Below, in pieces: positions 1 to 8,178 of a stretch of DNA of 64,000 bases (position 1 is its first letter; the number at the start of each line of letters is the position of its first letter). The notes beneath the pieces are model-generated. The model saw only the letters and a program-made list of their open reading frames with translations. It made no database searches and was not told the DNA's origin. The stretch is from Bacteroidetes bacterium HGW-Bacteroidetes-4 (lineage in GTDB: Bacteria > Bacteroidota > Bacteroidia > Bacteroidales > SZUA-534): contig PHDD01000014.1 of the NCBI GenBank assembly GCA_002840905.1, positions 106,712 through 170,711 of the forward strand. Reading direction: 5' to 3'. The position numbers were made by a program, and so were the translations under genes.

Positions 1-79
1 GGATTATTCCGCTTCGCTCCATGAAGGCTTCGCCGTTCGAACCCGGTTCTCATCCCTATGATTTAGTATAATGAAGTAT

Positions 80-115
80 AAAAAAAAGGCTTACCAATTT
101 TCTGATAAGCCTTTT
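80..115 (-). terminator. Rho-independent terminator of tRNA-Ser(CGA)
   Basis: Perfect 10-bp stem (AAAAGGCTTA at 84-93 with TAAGCCTTTT at 106-115) and a 12-nt loop. Read on the minus strand it is followed by a run of T. It lies directly 3' of the tRNA-Ser gene. Confidence 0.85.
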
Positions 116-119
116 GTTG

Positions 120-206
120 CGGAGAGACAGGGATTCGAACCCTGGGTCCGCGTGAGCGGACAACGGTTTTCGAGACCGCCCCATTCGACCACTCTGGCAC
201 CTCTCC
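120..206 (-). tRNA. tRNA-Ser(CGA)
   Basis: On the minus strand the sequence folds as a class II tRNA. The 7-bp acceptor stem GGAGAGG/TCTCTCC ends in a G-T pair, the discriminator base is G, the variable arm is long and GC-rich, and the T-loop is TTCGAAT. The anticodon loop is CTCGAAA between GCGGT and ACCGT, giving anticodon CGA, which reads UCG. CCA is not encoded. A second serine tRNA (UGA) lies at the far end of the window, and a fragment matching it is at 392-408. Confidence 0.96.
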
Positions 207-349
207 GGAATGCAAAAATAAAAATAAAATATCATACATGGCCTGGAATTGGCTTCTAAGTTTTTGTAAAAACAAATTAACCAAAAGCCGCCTGAATACA
301 CAACCTGAACTAACCTATCCTCAGCCAAATCAAATAAGCTTTTGTCAAA

Positions 350-383
350 TAAAAAAAGGTTAACCATTATTGATTAACCTTTT
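350..383 (-). terminator. Orphan tRNA-type terminator next to a tRNA-Ser(UGA) fragment
   Basis: Stem AAAAGGTTAA (354-363) with TTAACCTTTT (374-383), followed on the minus strand by seven T. Size and placement copy the terminator behind tRNA-Ser(CGA), but what precedes it here is only the 3' end of a serine tRNA (392-408). It is probably the original terminator of tRNA-Ser(UGA), displaced by the island insertion. Confidence 0.75.
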
Positions 384-391
384 ACCTTCAC

Positions 392-408
392 TGGCGGAGA
401 AAGAGGGA
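392..408. repeat. Left attachment-site remnant (att), copy of tRNA-Ser(UGA) 3' end
   Basis: Seventeen bases are identical to 56598-56614, covering the discriminator, the 3' acceptor strand and the start of the T arm. After three mismatches, four more bases (GAAC at 412-415) also match the T-loop. No other tRNA body is present here. The neighbouring tRNA-Ser(CGA) differs in this segment (GAGACAGGGA), so the fragment derives specifically from the UGA isoacceptor. Confidence 0.72.
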
Positions 409-415
409 ACTGAAC

Positions 416-779
416 GTTTATTCTGTTAACCTCTATATCAATGCTTTATAAAATCGTATTTTCAAGTCCTCTGTAAGTTCACTAATATTGGGTTAAGTTT
501 GCCCGTTTTATATGCGTTTTAATGAACTCATATACACTCAAAAATAACAATTTATTTTAATATGGGATTCGAACTTCTAATTGTTATCAAAAGTCTAGTT
601 TTTTAGTTAATAAACTGGACTTTTTATTTTGTGAAGGTTTTTTATCGCTAATCCCGCTTATCGAGAGTGAAAGTTTCTAAAATATACACTTTTCCTGTTT
701 TGAAAGGAAAATATTACCCTCGTTATATCGTAGGTATTAGAAAGTTTTATCTAAAATACAGTCGAAATTAATTATGTAA
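416..779. other. Non-coding stretch at the left island end
   Basis: About 360 bp without a convincing gene. It holds a hairpin with U-tract potential on the plus strand (AAAAGTCTAGTTT at 589-601 with AAACTGGACTTTT at 612-624). It also holds an 11-nt tRNA T-arm-like string, GGGATTCGAAC (564-574), which could be a second scar of a tRNA-targeting insertion but is too short to rely on. The rest is A+T-rich sequence in which I see nothing else. Confidence 0.5.
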
Positions 780-1106
780 ATAATAGATACAGAAAGTAAT
801 ATAGGTAGGTTTAATAAATCAAAATCCAGAGGGGTATTGTTATTTCCTGATGATTTTAACAATTTTGGAACACCTGCTGCAATTCGAAAAGCATTACAAC
901 GACTTCGAGAAAAAGGACTTATAAAACAAGTCGCACAGGGGATTTACGTACGCCCCAAAATAAGTGAACTTATAGGTGAGGCAAGTTCCTTGTTAAATCA
1001 GGCATTAAGGGAAATAGGAAAAGATAATCCTACTGATTTCGAAATACAAAAAATAGTGATTTTTACTAAAATGCATTTCGTAACTATTTTTTTCAACATA
1101 ACCTAA
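780..1106 (+). pseudogene. Fragment of an AbiEi/DUF6088-like antitoxin protein
   Basis: The frame is open from 780 but has no ATG; the first usable codon is TTG at 837. Residues such as LLFPDDF, ALQRLREKGLIKQVAQGIYV and RPKI resemble the N-terminal winged-helix region of DUF6088/AbiEi-type proteins, in which a FPDDF-like motif precedes the recognition helix. Only about 50 residues match; the usual ~200-residue product is missing. The 3' part runs over an antisense dehydrogenase remnant and encodes nothing recognisable. I read it as a truncated gene from island-end decay. Family assignment is from memory of the motif, so it is moderate. Confidence 0.5.
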
Positions 1107-1486
1107 ATGAGGTGTACATATTACGTTTGGCATTTTTAATAACTCAAATTCAGTATCGTAGATGGGTTCATTTTCAAAAACATCAAGTGCAGCAAAACCC
1201 GGTTGACCACTTTTTAAACTTCTTAATAAAGCTCCTTTTTCAATTAATTCAGCCCTTGGGTGTTAATAATAATTGACGAAGGGTTCATTCGTTTTAAATC
1301 GCCTTCATTTATTATTGTTTGCTCCCTTATTAAAACAATAATTTCGGCTTCTTTATTTTATTTGCAAGAATTTTGGGGTCTTTTTCTGAACTCTTTAAAG
1401 ATAATAACATTTCTACCCTCAAGCATTTTAAAGCATACAAGTTTACTTACAACGTTCTGGTAATCATCCAATATTGCAATTTTCAT
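1056..1486 (-). pseudogene. D-2-hydroxyacid dehydrogenase (SerA-like), internally deleted
   Basis: From an ATG at 1486 the minus strand reads MKIAILDDYQNVV, the typical start of a SerA-like D-2-hydroxyacid dehydrogenase. It changes frame twice (SEKDPKILANKIK, then EAEIIVLIREQTI). It then jumps from about residue 65 directly to the C-terminal catalytic segment (INT, RAELIEKGALL, GFAALDVFENEPIYD, then NVICTPHLGY with the catalytic-type His). The whole nucleotide-binding domain (about 200 residues) is missing. This is a gene with a large in-place deletion plus frameshifts. It has no function as it stands. Confidence 0.8.
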
Positions 1487-1553
1487 AATGCAGATTCTTA
1501 TGTGTAATATTATCTAAATTTAACAGGGAATAATTGAAAAATGCATTTAAATT

Positions 1554-2519
1554 TTATACTACTGCCCTTTCAAAGCGCAATTCCAAATTGTTAACTTTAA
1601 TTGAAACCGTTCTGCAATTGCTGGGGTAAGCAATTGAATAAGACTCTGCATCTTTCAAAATTTCTGATGCTTTGCGGTTCTCATACAAGCCTTTGCATTC
1701 AACAACTCCTTGTGGAGAATAACGGGTAACCAATAATAGGTTGCCTTCAGGTTTAACACTAAACCATGAACCTGCACCTTCGCCACTTAACCATTGCGCA
1801 TCCTCAGGAATGGATGGATGCCTTTCGGGCTGAGGTAAGGTTGAAATTAAGATTTGCCTATCCAATTTTTTAATGGGGCAGAATGGTTTACCATTAAGAA
1901 TTTTTGGTAAAACCAATCGATTATCAAGTGAATTTACGTTGCTTAATGGAGTTGGGGTAAGCGGTACCAGATATTTTAAGCCAAAATGATATTTGAACGC
2001 GGGTTTGCCTGCCAGTATAGATGAATTCACAAAACGGGAACAATTGCTGCCCTTGTAGCGAAAAGGGCCATAGGGAATAGGGCTAATTTCTTGCAAATGA
2101 TGTGCTTTAGCGTAGGCTTTTTCAAAATTAATGGGACAATACGAAGCATACAATTGCCCTTCGCCATGACAGGCTGGATTGGATTGTAATTCGTACAAAA
2201 TATTCCAGAAATTTTCTAACAACAACCCATCTTTTGTAAGTTCGGGAATTGTTTTAATTTCAAGGTCGTGGTCGGTTTCGGCACTGCGCACCCTGCCGTG
2301 CTGATAAGGAGCATGGTAACGGCCAAAATCGAAATAATGAGCTTTCAGATTTTTACTATCGATAAGTACCAACGCTGCATGACCCACTTTGTAATAATTA
2401 TTTTGGTTAACACCCAGCATTAATGTAATGGGGTCGTACCAGGCACCCGGTTGTTTGCAATACGTTTCGGGCCATGCAATGGCAATGGCAAAGCCTGTGT
2501 TTTTTGTTGTACTAGCCAT
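1554..2519 (-). CDS. Hypothetical protein, possible permuted papain-like fold
   Basis: The product has 321 residues and no signal peptide. I do not recognise a named function; it resembles an uncharacterised Bacteroidota family (possibly DUF6695). A histidine in VGHAALVLID followed about 110 residues later by a cysteine in GSNCSRFVNSS is the order of catalytic residues in permuted NlpC/P60-papain folds, so a cysteine hydrolase or amidase is possible (inference). The ATG at 2519 is chosen over an upstream TTG because it overlaps the decarboxylase stop by 8 nt (ATGGCTAG), which implies translational coupling. It is the last gene of the peroxiredoxin/cysteine dioxygenase/decarboxylase operon, so a role in amino-acid or taurine chemistry is conceivable. 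Confidence 0.7.
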   Translation of the reverse strand: MASTTKNTGFAIAIAWPETYCKQPGAWYDPITLMLGVNQNNYYKVGHAALVLIDSKNLKAHYFDFGRYHAPYQHGRVRSAETDHDLEIKTIPELTKDGLLLENFWNILYELQSNPACHGEGQLYASYCPINFEKAYAKAHHLQEISPIPYGPFRYKGSNCSRFVNSSILAGKPAFKYHFGLKYLVPLTPTPLSNVNSLDNRLVLPKILNGKPFCPIKKLDRQILISTLPQPERHPSIPEDAQWLSGEGAGSWFSVKPEGNLLLVTRYSPQGVVECKGLYENRKASEILKDAESYSIAYPSNCRTVSIKVNNLELRFERAVV

Positions 2520-3933
2520 GTTGTAGGTTTTGTGTGTTTTCAAGTTTTTTAGCTTCGGTGAGCAGATTATTAAAAAATAAATCGATATCGCTAGGTGTTA
2601 ATTCACCATTGGCAGTAACCAAACGGATTACCAATATTTTACCCTGATATCCGTAGTTTACAATTGATTTACCTGATTTTCGCATGCTCTCGCGTAGGGC
2701 TAAATTAAATGCATTTAAATCGGTTTCAGAATTAGGCTTATAGCGAAAGCAAACAGCAAAGGATTGACGGTTAGAGCTTAGTTCAAGTTTTGGATGTTCC
2801 ATAACCCTGGCTTCGGCATATTGCGCCATTTCCATCAAATTATCTATTCGATTTTGATAGCCTTTTAAGCCAAAATATTTCCAAGCAAACCATAGCTTTA
2901 CGGCATCTACCCGTCGGCCGCATTGGATTGATTTTTTGCCTAAATCTTCAATCTGGTCGATGTCATGAAAGATATAATCGGTATTGATGTCGGTAATGTT
3001 ATGTTGGAGAACGCCTCGTTCTTTCACCAACAATACCGAGCAAACCAATGGAATATTCATTAATTTATGAGGGTTCCATGCAAATGAATCGGTTTTTTCA
3101 ATACCATTCATCAGGTGACGGTGTTTATCACTTAAAATTACGGAACCACCAAAGGAACCATCGGCGTGAAGCCAAATGTTGTGTTTTTTGCAAATTATGG
3201 CCATTTCATCAATGGGGTCGTAAGCTCCCAAAAGTGTGGTGGCGCATGTAGCTGCTACAAAAAAGGGTTTTTCGCCGCGTTGTATGCTGGCTTCAATCTC
3301 TTTTTCCAATTCAGCAGGAATTATTCTGCCATTTGCATCGGATTTTACTTTTATTACATTTTTAGCACCTATTCCCAACACATTGGCCGCAGTTTCGAAG
3401 GAGTAATGGGCTTGTTCGTTTACAAAGGCTTTTAATTTGTGTATTTGACTGTATCCTTCAAAACGACTTTCGGGCATCACCCTGTTGCGTGCTGAAAACA
3501 TGGCAACCAAGTTGGCATTGCTGCCCCCGCTCACAAAAACACCATCGCCATGCGTATAACCTGCATAAGAATTCATTAAACGTATCATTTCATTTTCGAT
3601 GAGGGTAGCCACAGGTGCCACTTCGTAGGTGTACATTGAGGTATTTGCAAGCGTAGCGAATATATCCCCTATAAATGCGGGAAAATTAAAGCCCGAATAC
3701 AGTTGGTTCAAAAATTGTTTGTTCCCCGTTTTTACCGAATATTCAAGGTATTTATCCAACAAATCAAGAAATTCGTTTTCGGTTACCCCTTTTGCGCTAA
3801 TAGGGAAATCAATAATGGCTTGAATCTCTGATGGTTTTTTGAATTCAACTACCCGTGTATTTGTATTTTCATTTGCTTGAAGGTAGGTTTTTATCTTACT
3901 AAAACTTTCTTCTAAAATTTTTAAATTGTTCAT
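2512..3933 (-). CDS. PLP-dependent decarboxylase, cysteine sulfinate/glutamate type
   Basis: The product has 473 residues and belongs to the group II pyridoxal-phosphate decarboxylases. The PLP lysine is K290 in FAWNPHKLMNIP. It is preceded by the cofactor aspartate region HADGSFGG and followed by SIQCGRRVDAVKLW. These match animal-type cysteine sulfinate/glutamate decarboxylases more closely than the bacterial GadB type. The gene lies 4 bp behind cysteine dioxygenase, whose product is cysteine sulfinate. Together they would turn cysteine into hypotaurine, the precursor of taurine. Substrate is inferred from this pairing; glutamate or aspartate decarboxylation is the main alternative. Cytosolic. 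The operon is probably driven by the ECF-type promoter at 5290-5318. Confidence 0.85.
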   Translation of the reverse strand: MNNLKILEESFSKIKTYLQANENTNTRVVEFKKPSEIQAIIDFPISAKGVTENEFLDLLDKYLEYSVKTGNKQFLNQLYSGFNFPAFIGDIFATLANTSMYTYEVAPVATLIENEMIRLMNSYAGYTHGDGVFVSGGSNANLVAMFSARNRVMPESRFEGYSQIHKLKAFVNEQAHYSFETAANVLGIGAKNVIKVKSDANGRIIPAELEKEIEASIQRGEKPFFVAATCATTLLGAYDPIDEMAIICKKHNIWLHADGSFGGSVILSDKHRHLMNGIEKTDSFAWNPHKLMNIPLVCSVLLVKERGVLQHNITDINTDYIFHDIDQIEDLGKKSIQCGRRVDAVKLWFAWKYFGLKGYQNRIDNLMEMAQYAEARVMEHPKLELSSNRQSFAVCFRYKPNSETDLNAFNLALRESMRKSGKSIVNYGYQGKILVIRLVTANGELTPSDIDLFFNNLLTEAKKLENTQNLQHG

Positions 3934-3937
3934 TCGG

Positions 3938-4654
3938 TTAGTTTTTTATTTTGGATGAACCGTTATTTTTCAGGTATTTTTCCATGGATGCAAGTATGTT
4001 GGTATTTTTGTTACGCTCATAGTAAGGCTTAACAAGGCAAAAGTAATCGTACAATATCTCCGAATTAATTTCATTTATTGGTGTTTCCGTCAGCATTAAG
4101 TCTTTATCCATGTTTAAGAATGCTGAACCCATGGTTGTAACTACTTTCTGAAATTCAGGCACATATACCTTAGCATTGGCTGAAACATTTGATTTGCGTG
4201 TATTGGAACCGTAAATATGAAGGGTTACAAAATTCTCTGAACTTGCATTGCCCATCATGTGGGTTAAATCGCCACAAACCGATGCAATTTGACCCGCCTG
4301 AAAATTATCTTTTTGAATGAGTTTTAACTCATTTTGCTCTATTTCATATAAGCGATGCGTGGCTTCGCCAAAGGTGTAAACGCAACCCCATTCGGTAAAC
4401 CCATGGTTATGAATGGCCGTAAAATCGCCTGCTTTCCACGACATTAATAGTATTTTAAAATTACCGTTATCAAAAATCAGGGTACGTCCATAACTTTCCT
4501 TATTGCTGTGATTAAAGAGCATAAAAGGTTCCACATCTTTTGTTGCCAGTTTGTGTGATTGAACTATATTGGCAACAATAGAATTATCTACAAAGGGTTG
4601 ATTTTTAATATCCCCAATCAGATTTTGTAATTGATGTGTTAACGGGTAATTCAT
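3938..4654 (-). CDS. Cysteine dioxygenase-family thiol dioxygenase
   Basis: The product has 238 residues in a cupin fold. The iron ligands are visible as H82-x-H84 in IHNHGFTEWG and H132 in DLTHMMGN, the three-histidine centre of cysteine dioxygenases. A cysteine (C91) follows the HxH pair near the position of the Cys-Tyr crosslink residue in mammalian enzymes. Expected reaction: cysteine plus O2 to cysteine sulfinate. 3-mercaptopropionate dioxygenase is the main alternative, but the adjacent cysteine-sulfinate-type decarboxylase favours cysteine. It starts 53 bp after the peroxiredoxin-like gene, with no promoter seen between. Confidence 0.85.
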   Translation of the reverse strand: MNYPLTHQLQNLIGDIKNQPFVDNSIVANIVQSHKLATKDVEPFMLFNHSNKESYGRTLIFDNGNFKILLMSWKAGDFTAIHNHGFTEWGCVYTFGEATHRLYEIEQNELKLIQKDNFQAGQIASVCGDLTHMMGNASSENFVTLHIYGSNTRKSNVSANAKVYVPEFQKVVTTMGSAFLNMDKDLMLTETPINEINSEILYDYFCLVKPYYERNKNTNILASMEKYLKNNGSSKIKN

Positions 4655-4707
4655 AAACTTAATGATGTGAAAATTTAATAAATTAATTTACTTGCAAAAG
4701 CCTGTTT

Positions 4708-5256
4708 TCAGGATAAAATGCCTGCAAACGCTTTTAATTCTTCAATATCCACATGGTCGTCGAGGTGTTTGCCATAATGAGCTTTTACAATTTTAAAGTT
4801 TTCGTCGATAAAAAAGTCAGCGGGAATAAGGTTCATACTGGCATCTTTATCCGCAGGTAAATTCAACTCTTTGGTATCTTTTTTTGCCTGACTTACGTTG
4901 GCAACCAACATGGTTTTCATCATTTTAAGGGTAGATTGTTCAACCCCGTACTGATTGTAAATTTTTTTATCAGGGTCGCCAATTATAGGCCAAGGACTGA
5001 TACCTTTATGGTAAATGCTTGATGATAGTTTTTCGCTTGAGCTCTCAAATAAAAGTATCATTTGTACCCCTGCATTTTTCAGTTTTACATTATTTCCCAT
5101 AATTTGATGTACCCTGCGGTTACAAAACGGGCAACTTACATTGCGGTAAAAACTAAGTATTATTTTTTTCCCCTTATAATCGGATAGTTTAACTTCTTTG
5201 CCATAAATGTCGGTTGCAACAAAGTTTGGGGCGGTTGTTCCTGTTTGTAATTTCAT
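4708..5256 (-). CDS. Peroxiredoxin-like protein (AhpC/TSA fold)
   Basis: The product is a 182-residue thioredoxin-fold protein without a signal peptide. The active-site region is FYRNVSCPFCNRRVH, a CPFC variant in place of the TxxC of classical peroxiredoxins, typical of the peroxiredoxin-like families. It is first in the operon with cysteine dioxygenase and the decarboxylase, 34 bp downstream of the -10 of an ECF-type promoter. It is closely related in layout (CPFC, then a PADFxIDE segment, then HYGK) to the 8807-9340 protein, so the two are paralogues. Likely reduces peroxides or acts as a thiol-disulfide oxidoreductase; substrate unknown. Confidence 0.85.
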   Translation of the reverse strand: MKLQTGTTAPNFVATDIYGKEVKLSDYKGKKIILSFYRNVSCPFCNRRVHQIMGNNVKLKNAGVQMILLFESSSEKLSSSIYHKGISPWPIIGDPDKKIYNQYGVEQSTLKMMKTMLVANVSQAKKDTKELNLPADKDASMNLIPADFFIDENFKIVKAHYGKHLDDHVDIEELKAFAGILS

Positions 5257-5289
5257 AATTTTATATTTAATTCTGGTTTATTTTACCGA

Positions 5290-5318
5290 ATGGTCGTGGA
5301 TAATTCAAAACCTGACAA
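5290..5318 (-). promoter_or_regulatory. ECF-type promoter (site 1)
   Basis: On the minus strand, TTGTCAGG (5318-5311), a 14-nt spacer, then CGACCAT (5296-5290). It is one of eight sites with identical spacing in the window. It reads toward the peroxiredoxin-like gene, whose ATG is 34 bp beyond the -10. Confidence 0.8.
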
Positions 5319-5325
5319 TTTTTAA

Positions 5326-5357
5326 TAAAAAAAACACATCCCATTTGGGGGTGTGTT
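5326..5357 (-). terminator. Rho-independent terminator
   Basis: Stem formed by AACACATCCC (333-342 of this kilobase) and GGGGGTGTGTT, followed on the minus strand by eight T. It would end transcripts coming from the DsrE-like gene (stop at 5577), just before ECF promoter site 1. The 220 bp between it and that gene contain nothing I can identify. Confidence 0.8.
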
Positions 5358-5576
5358 CATAAAAAACAAATAATGAAATGTTAATTAGAGGGGTATTCTA
5401 AAACTCAAGTATATGTAAAAACACTTAAATAAACAAATTACACTTTTCACACAAACATTAAAAAAATATGAATTTAATACTAAAGGTGCCATATAAAATT
5501 CTGATGCAATATTTTTTGATTTGCAAATTGAAAAAATTGATTCATTTGATAAGCCAAAAGCGATGGATAGAAGTAC

Positions 5577-6005
5577 TTAGAAGGTCAAAACCTTTGCTTC
5601 ACTTTTTAAATAATCGGTTAAGGGTTTGCCCATTGCTTTTACTTCAAAGCCCAAATTTTTAAGGTCATCGGCAATGCCGTAAGCATTGGCACACGCAATG
5701 CAGGCTTCAATCACCACACCATCGCGTTGCATTGTTTTAAGCTTTTCTTGAATTTTCAAGTTTTCGGCTGTCAGTTTTGCCGATGGACCCCAGACAATAA
5801 GCGTAACTTCAGTGAACCAACCCTCAGTTTTGGCAGCATGGGTGTACATTAATGCAACACGTTCGGCTACATAAGGGTCGTCGCTTGTCCATACCACAAC
5901 CAGTTTACCCGTATTATTTTCTGTTTTTTCCGATTGAGCCATAAGTTTTAATGTATTTAAAAATAGCATGATGGTTAAAATTGGAAATAAAATTTTAGTT
6001 TTCAT
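5577..6005 (-). CDS. Secreted DsrE-family protein
   Basis: The product has 142 residues with an N-terminal signal peptide ending near LMAQ. The mature part is a DsrE-like fold with a CxxC-type pair in EACIACANAYGIADD, the position of the sulfur-carrying cysteine in DsrE/TusD-like proteins. Likely periplasmic, handling persulfide sulfur or a thiol redox step (inference). It is the last gene of a run beginning with the HEAT-thioredoxin protein, whose signal peptide is strikingly similar, and is followed by a strong terminator. A cytosolic DsrE protein with the same ACxxC layout is at 47751-48107. Confidence 0.78.
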   Translation of the reverse strand: MKTKILFPILTIMLFLNTLKLMAQSEKTENNTGKLVVVWTSDDPYVAERVALMYTHAAKTEGWFTEVTLIVWGPSAKLTAENLKIQEKLKTMQRDGVVIEACIACANAYGIADDLKNLGFEVKAMGKPLTDYLKSEAKVLTF

Positions 6006-6092
6006 AATCTACATATTTTAAATTAATTTTCTGAAGCTTAGTGTTGCAATTACTGGCATTTAATCTAAAAGTTTAACATATTTTATAATGGG

Positions 6093-7256
6093 TTAATTTT
6101 CGCTTTTTAACCTTTCAGGGTGTTGAAATTCAAAATTACCTGTTTTGATCATCTCCAATGTTTGTTCAATGCTTGGGCGGTCGCCCCAAAAAGTACCCGA
6201 ATAAATTAATCGAACTTTTCCTACGGGGTCGATAATTACCGTGGTGGGGCGGTTTATGTATTCGGCATGCACTGAGAAAGTAAGTGGGTCGGCTCCAAAT
6301 TTTGCACCTACGGCTCCGGCACGGTCGAGCAAATGAGGCCACCAAATCTGTTTGGTGTAAGCATCTTTAAACGATTCTTTAGCGAACCAATAACGAGGTT
6401 CCAGTTCTTTTCCCACCATAACACGTCCACGGTATAAGTCGTGAGTTTCAACGGTGAATACCTGCACATTGGCATCTTTAAACTCCTGCTGCATTTTCAT
6501 TAAATCGTGAAATTCGCCATGGCATACCGGGCACCAATCGGCAAAAACCCATATTAACACCACCCATTGTTTATTGCGAAAATCATTCAATTGCCATGAT
6601 TTTCCTTCGGTATCATCCAACAAAAAATTGGGAGCTATTGAGCCTTCTTTTACTGTTTCAAAAGTTGATTCGTTGAGCAATAAAAAGGCGTTGAGTTGCT
6701 TATCGGTAACACCTTTTTTGTTTTCAATCTGGTAAATGGCCAGTTCGCATTGGTGTTGTACATCGCGCGATGGGTCGTTTTTAAATGCTTCGCGCAGAAG
6801 GGTTACTGATTTTTCCGATTCCATTTGACCCAATGCAATAGCAGCCTGCGAGCGTACCATGGCATTGCTGTCGTTTTTCACTACAGCCCCAAGTTCAGTG
6901 GCCGATTGTTTTGCATTAAGTATTCCTAAAGCCATGGCACAAACCTGGCGTACATTAGCCGATGGGTGTGTTAGCCCTTTTGTTATTTCAGCGGTACTGT
7001 TCTGACCCGCCCGAACCAAATCACGAACCGCCAATAAGCGTACTTTCCAATCCTCATTATTCAAATCGGCAATGCCTGCAACTTTCAGGTTGCGGTCTTG
7101 GGTCATTGAATTTTCATCGTTTAGGAGATGAAAGTTGTGGGTGTTAACCCGGTCAACTATTTTTGACACGGCAATTGTTTCTGATTGAGCCATAATTTTT
7201 AATGAATTAATAAACAATAATAGAATTGTAGCAATTAGTAGATTTTTTATTTTCAT
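6093..7256 (-). CDS. Secreted HEAT-repeat/thioredoxin fusion (TlpA-like)
   Basis: The product has 387 residues: a signal peptide (1-23), a helical HEAT-like region (about 60-190) with repeats of the type VRQVCAMALGIL and VRSQAAIALGQM, then a redoxin domain from about 205 with the active site FADWCPVCHGEF. The usual thioredoxin WCGPC is replaced by WCPVC. The HEAT part probably binds a protein or cofactor partner while the TlpA-like domain exchanges disulfides in the periplasm. The region HDLYRGRVMVGKELEPRYW after the active site is an unusually long insertion. It lies 29 bp after the HAD hydrolase in the same direction. Confidence 0.8.
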   Translation of the reverse strand: MKIKNLLIATILLLFINSLKIMAQSETIAVSKIVDRVNTHNFHLLNDENSMTQDRNLKVAGIADLNNEDWKVRLLAVRDLVRAGQNSTAEITKGLTHPSANVRQVCAMALGILNAKQSATELGAVVKNDSNAMVRSQAAIALGQMESEKSVTLLREAFKNDPSRDVQHQCELAIYQIENKKGVTDKQLNAFLLLNESTFETVKEGSIAPNFLLDDTEGKSWQLNDFRNKQWVVLIWVFADWCPVCHGEFHDLMKMQQEFKDANVQVFTVETHDLYRGRVMVGKELEPRYWFAKESFKDAYTKQIWWPHLLDRAGAVGAKFGADPLTFSVHAEYINRPTTVIIDPVGKVRLIYSGTFWGDRPSIEQTLEMIKTGNFEFQHPERLKSEN

Positions 7257-7284
7257 ATAGTTTTATTTTATTACCAATTATTAT

Positions 7285-7965
7285 TTATCTGCCTTGTGCA
7301 ATTAAAACACGTATTAAATCCGATAATTTGTTAATGGTTTCGGTGGGTTGTATTTCCCAAGGGTCAAAGTGTGATTTAGGGTCGCGTTTCACCCAAACTG
7401 CTCGCATCCCAGCTGAAATGGCACCGGTAACATCAAACGGGTTTCCTGATATAAGCCATGAATTTGTTTTCAATGACATTGATTTTTTTAGAAAATGCTC
7501 ATAAACTACCGGACTGGGTTTAAATGTTTTTACATCGTCCACACTTACCACGTCTTCAAAAAAATGGAGCACGCCCGCATTTTGAAGTAAAACTCTGACA
7601 TCGTCTTCCTTTCCGTTCGAAAATGCAAATAAACGGTAGTTTGCTGCTTTAAGCATTTGTAAACTATCGGCAACATCAGCAAAAGTTGGTAAAATAGTGT
7701 ATTGATGCATCAGTTCACTTTTTCCTTGTTGGCTAAATTCCACGTTTAATTGCAAGCAGGTAAAATCAAGCGATTGTTTAGTAGATATTGAGAAGCTCAC
7801 GTAATTTTGCATCAACCCACGTCTGAAAGAATATTCCAGTTGCTTAGCCCTCCAAATTTCCATAAAAGCCTGAGCCAAGGTACCAACTTTAATTTCCAGC
7901 ATTTTGTAAACTCCGCCAGTGTCAATCAAAGTTCCGTAAACATCGAATGCAAGAGTTGAATTCAT
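7285..7965 (-). CDS. HAD hydrolase, haloacid dehalogenase type II-like
   Basis: The product has 226 residues. The nucleophile motif is LAFDVYGTLID at the N terminus, with motif II FAFSNG, the lysine of DVKTFKPSP and motif IV WLISGNPFDVTGA. This order matches L-2-haloacid dehalogenase-like HAD proteins with a helical cap. The ATG at 7965 is used because upstream frame extension offers only TTG. True dehalogenation cannot be inferred from sequence; many such proteins are phosphatases. It begins the short operon with the HEAT-thioredoxin protein. No ECF site precedes it. Confidence 0.8.
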   Translation of the reverse strand: MNSTLAFDVYGTLIDTGGVYKMLEIKVGTLAQAFMEIWRAKQLEYSFRRGLMQNYVSFSISTKQSLDFTCLQLNVEFSQQGKSELMHQYTILPTFADVADSLQMLKAANYRLFAFSNGKEDDVRVLLQNAGVLHFFEDVVSVDDVKTFKPSPVVYEHFLKKSMSLKTNSWLISGNPFDVTGAISAGMRAVWVKRDPKSHFDPWEIQPTETINKLSDLIRVLIAQGR

Positions 7966-8109
7966 AATAAACAAAATAGAGAACTTACTCTGCAAGGAAA
8001 ACGCTTTTAAGAATTTCAAACATGATTTCCTTTATTTCGGCGCATGATTTCTTCTCAATTTCAATTGATTGCCACATCGTGCGCCGTTCCAATATCACAA
8101 ATTCATATT

Positions 8110-8158
8110 CCCCGAGTTGAAACTCGGGGCTATTCATATTAAATCCCTATTGGGATTT
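8110..8158. repeat. Two small perfect palindromes (REP-like)
   Basis: CCCCGAGT/ACTCGGGG around a 4-nt loop (8110-8129), then AAATCCC/GGGATTT (8141-8158), in the 210 bp between two co-oriented genes. This looks like the short extragenic palindromes found in many copies in Bacteroidota genomes. It may also act as a terminator for the redoxin operon, since T follows on the plus side only. Only one copy is in this window. Confidence 0.5.
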
Positions 8159-8178
8159 TTAAAAGCGATTTCCCTGAC

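Noticed and set aside
1-60. tRNA-like string GTTCGAACCCGG near the window start
   Set aside because: No pairing T stem or acceptor can be built on either strand inside the window; could be part of a feature beyond the edge.
564-574. GGGATTCGAAC as a second att site
   Set aside because: Only 11 nt and a universal tRNA T-arm sequence; no integrase or second repeat supports it.
5468-5662. 64-codon plus-strand frame between the terminator and the DsrE gene
   Set aside because: Overlaps the DsrE gene end antisense, has no recognisable protein pattern or ribosome binding site.
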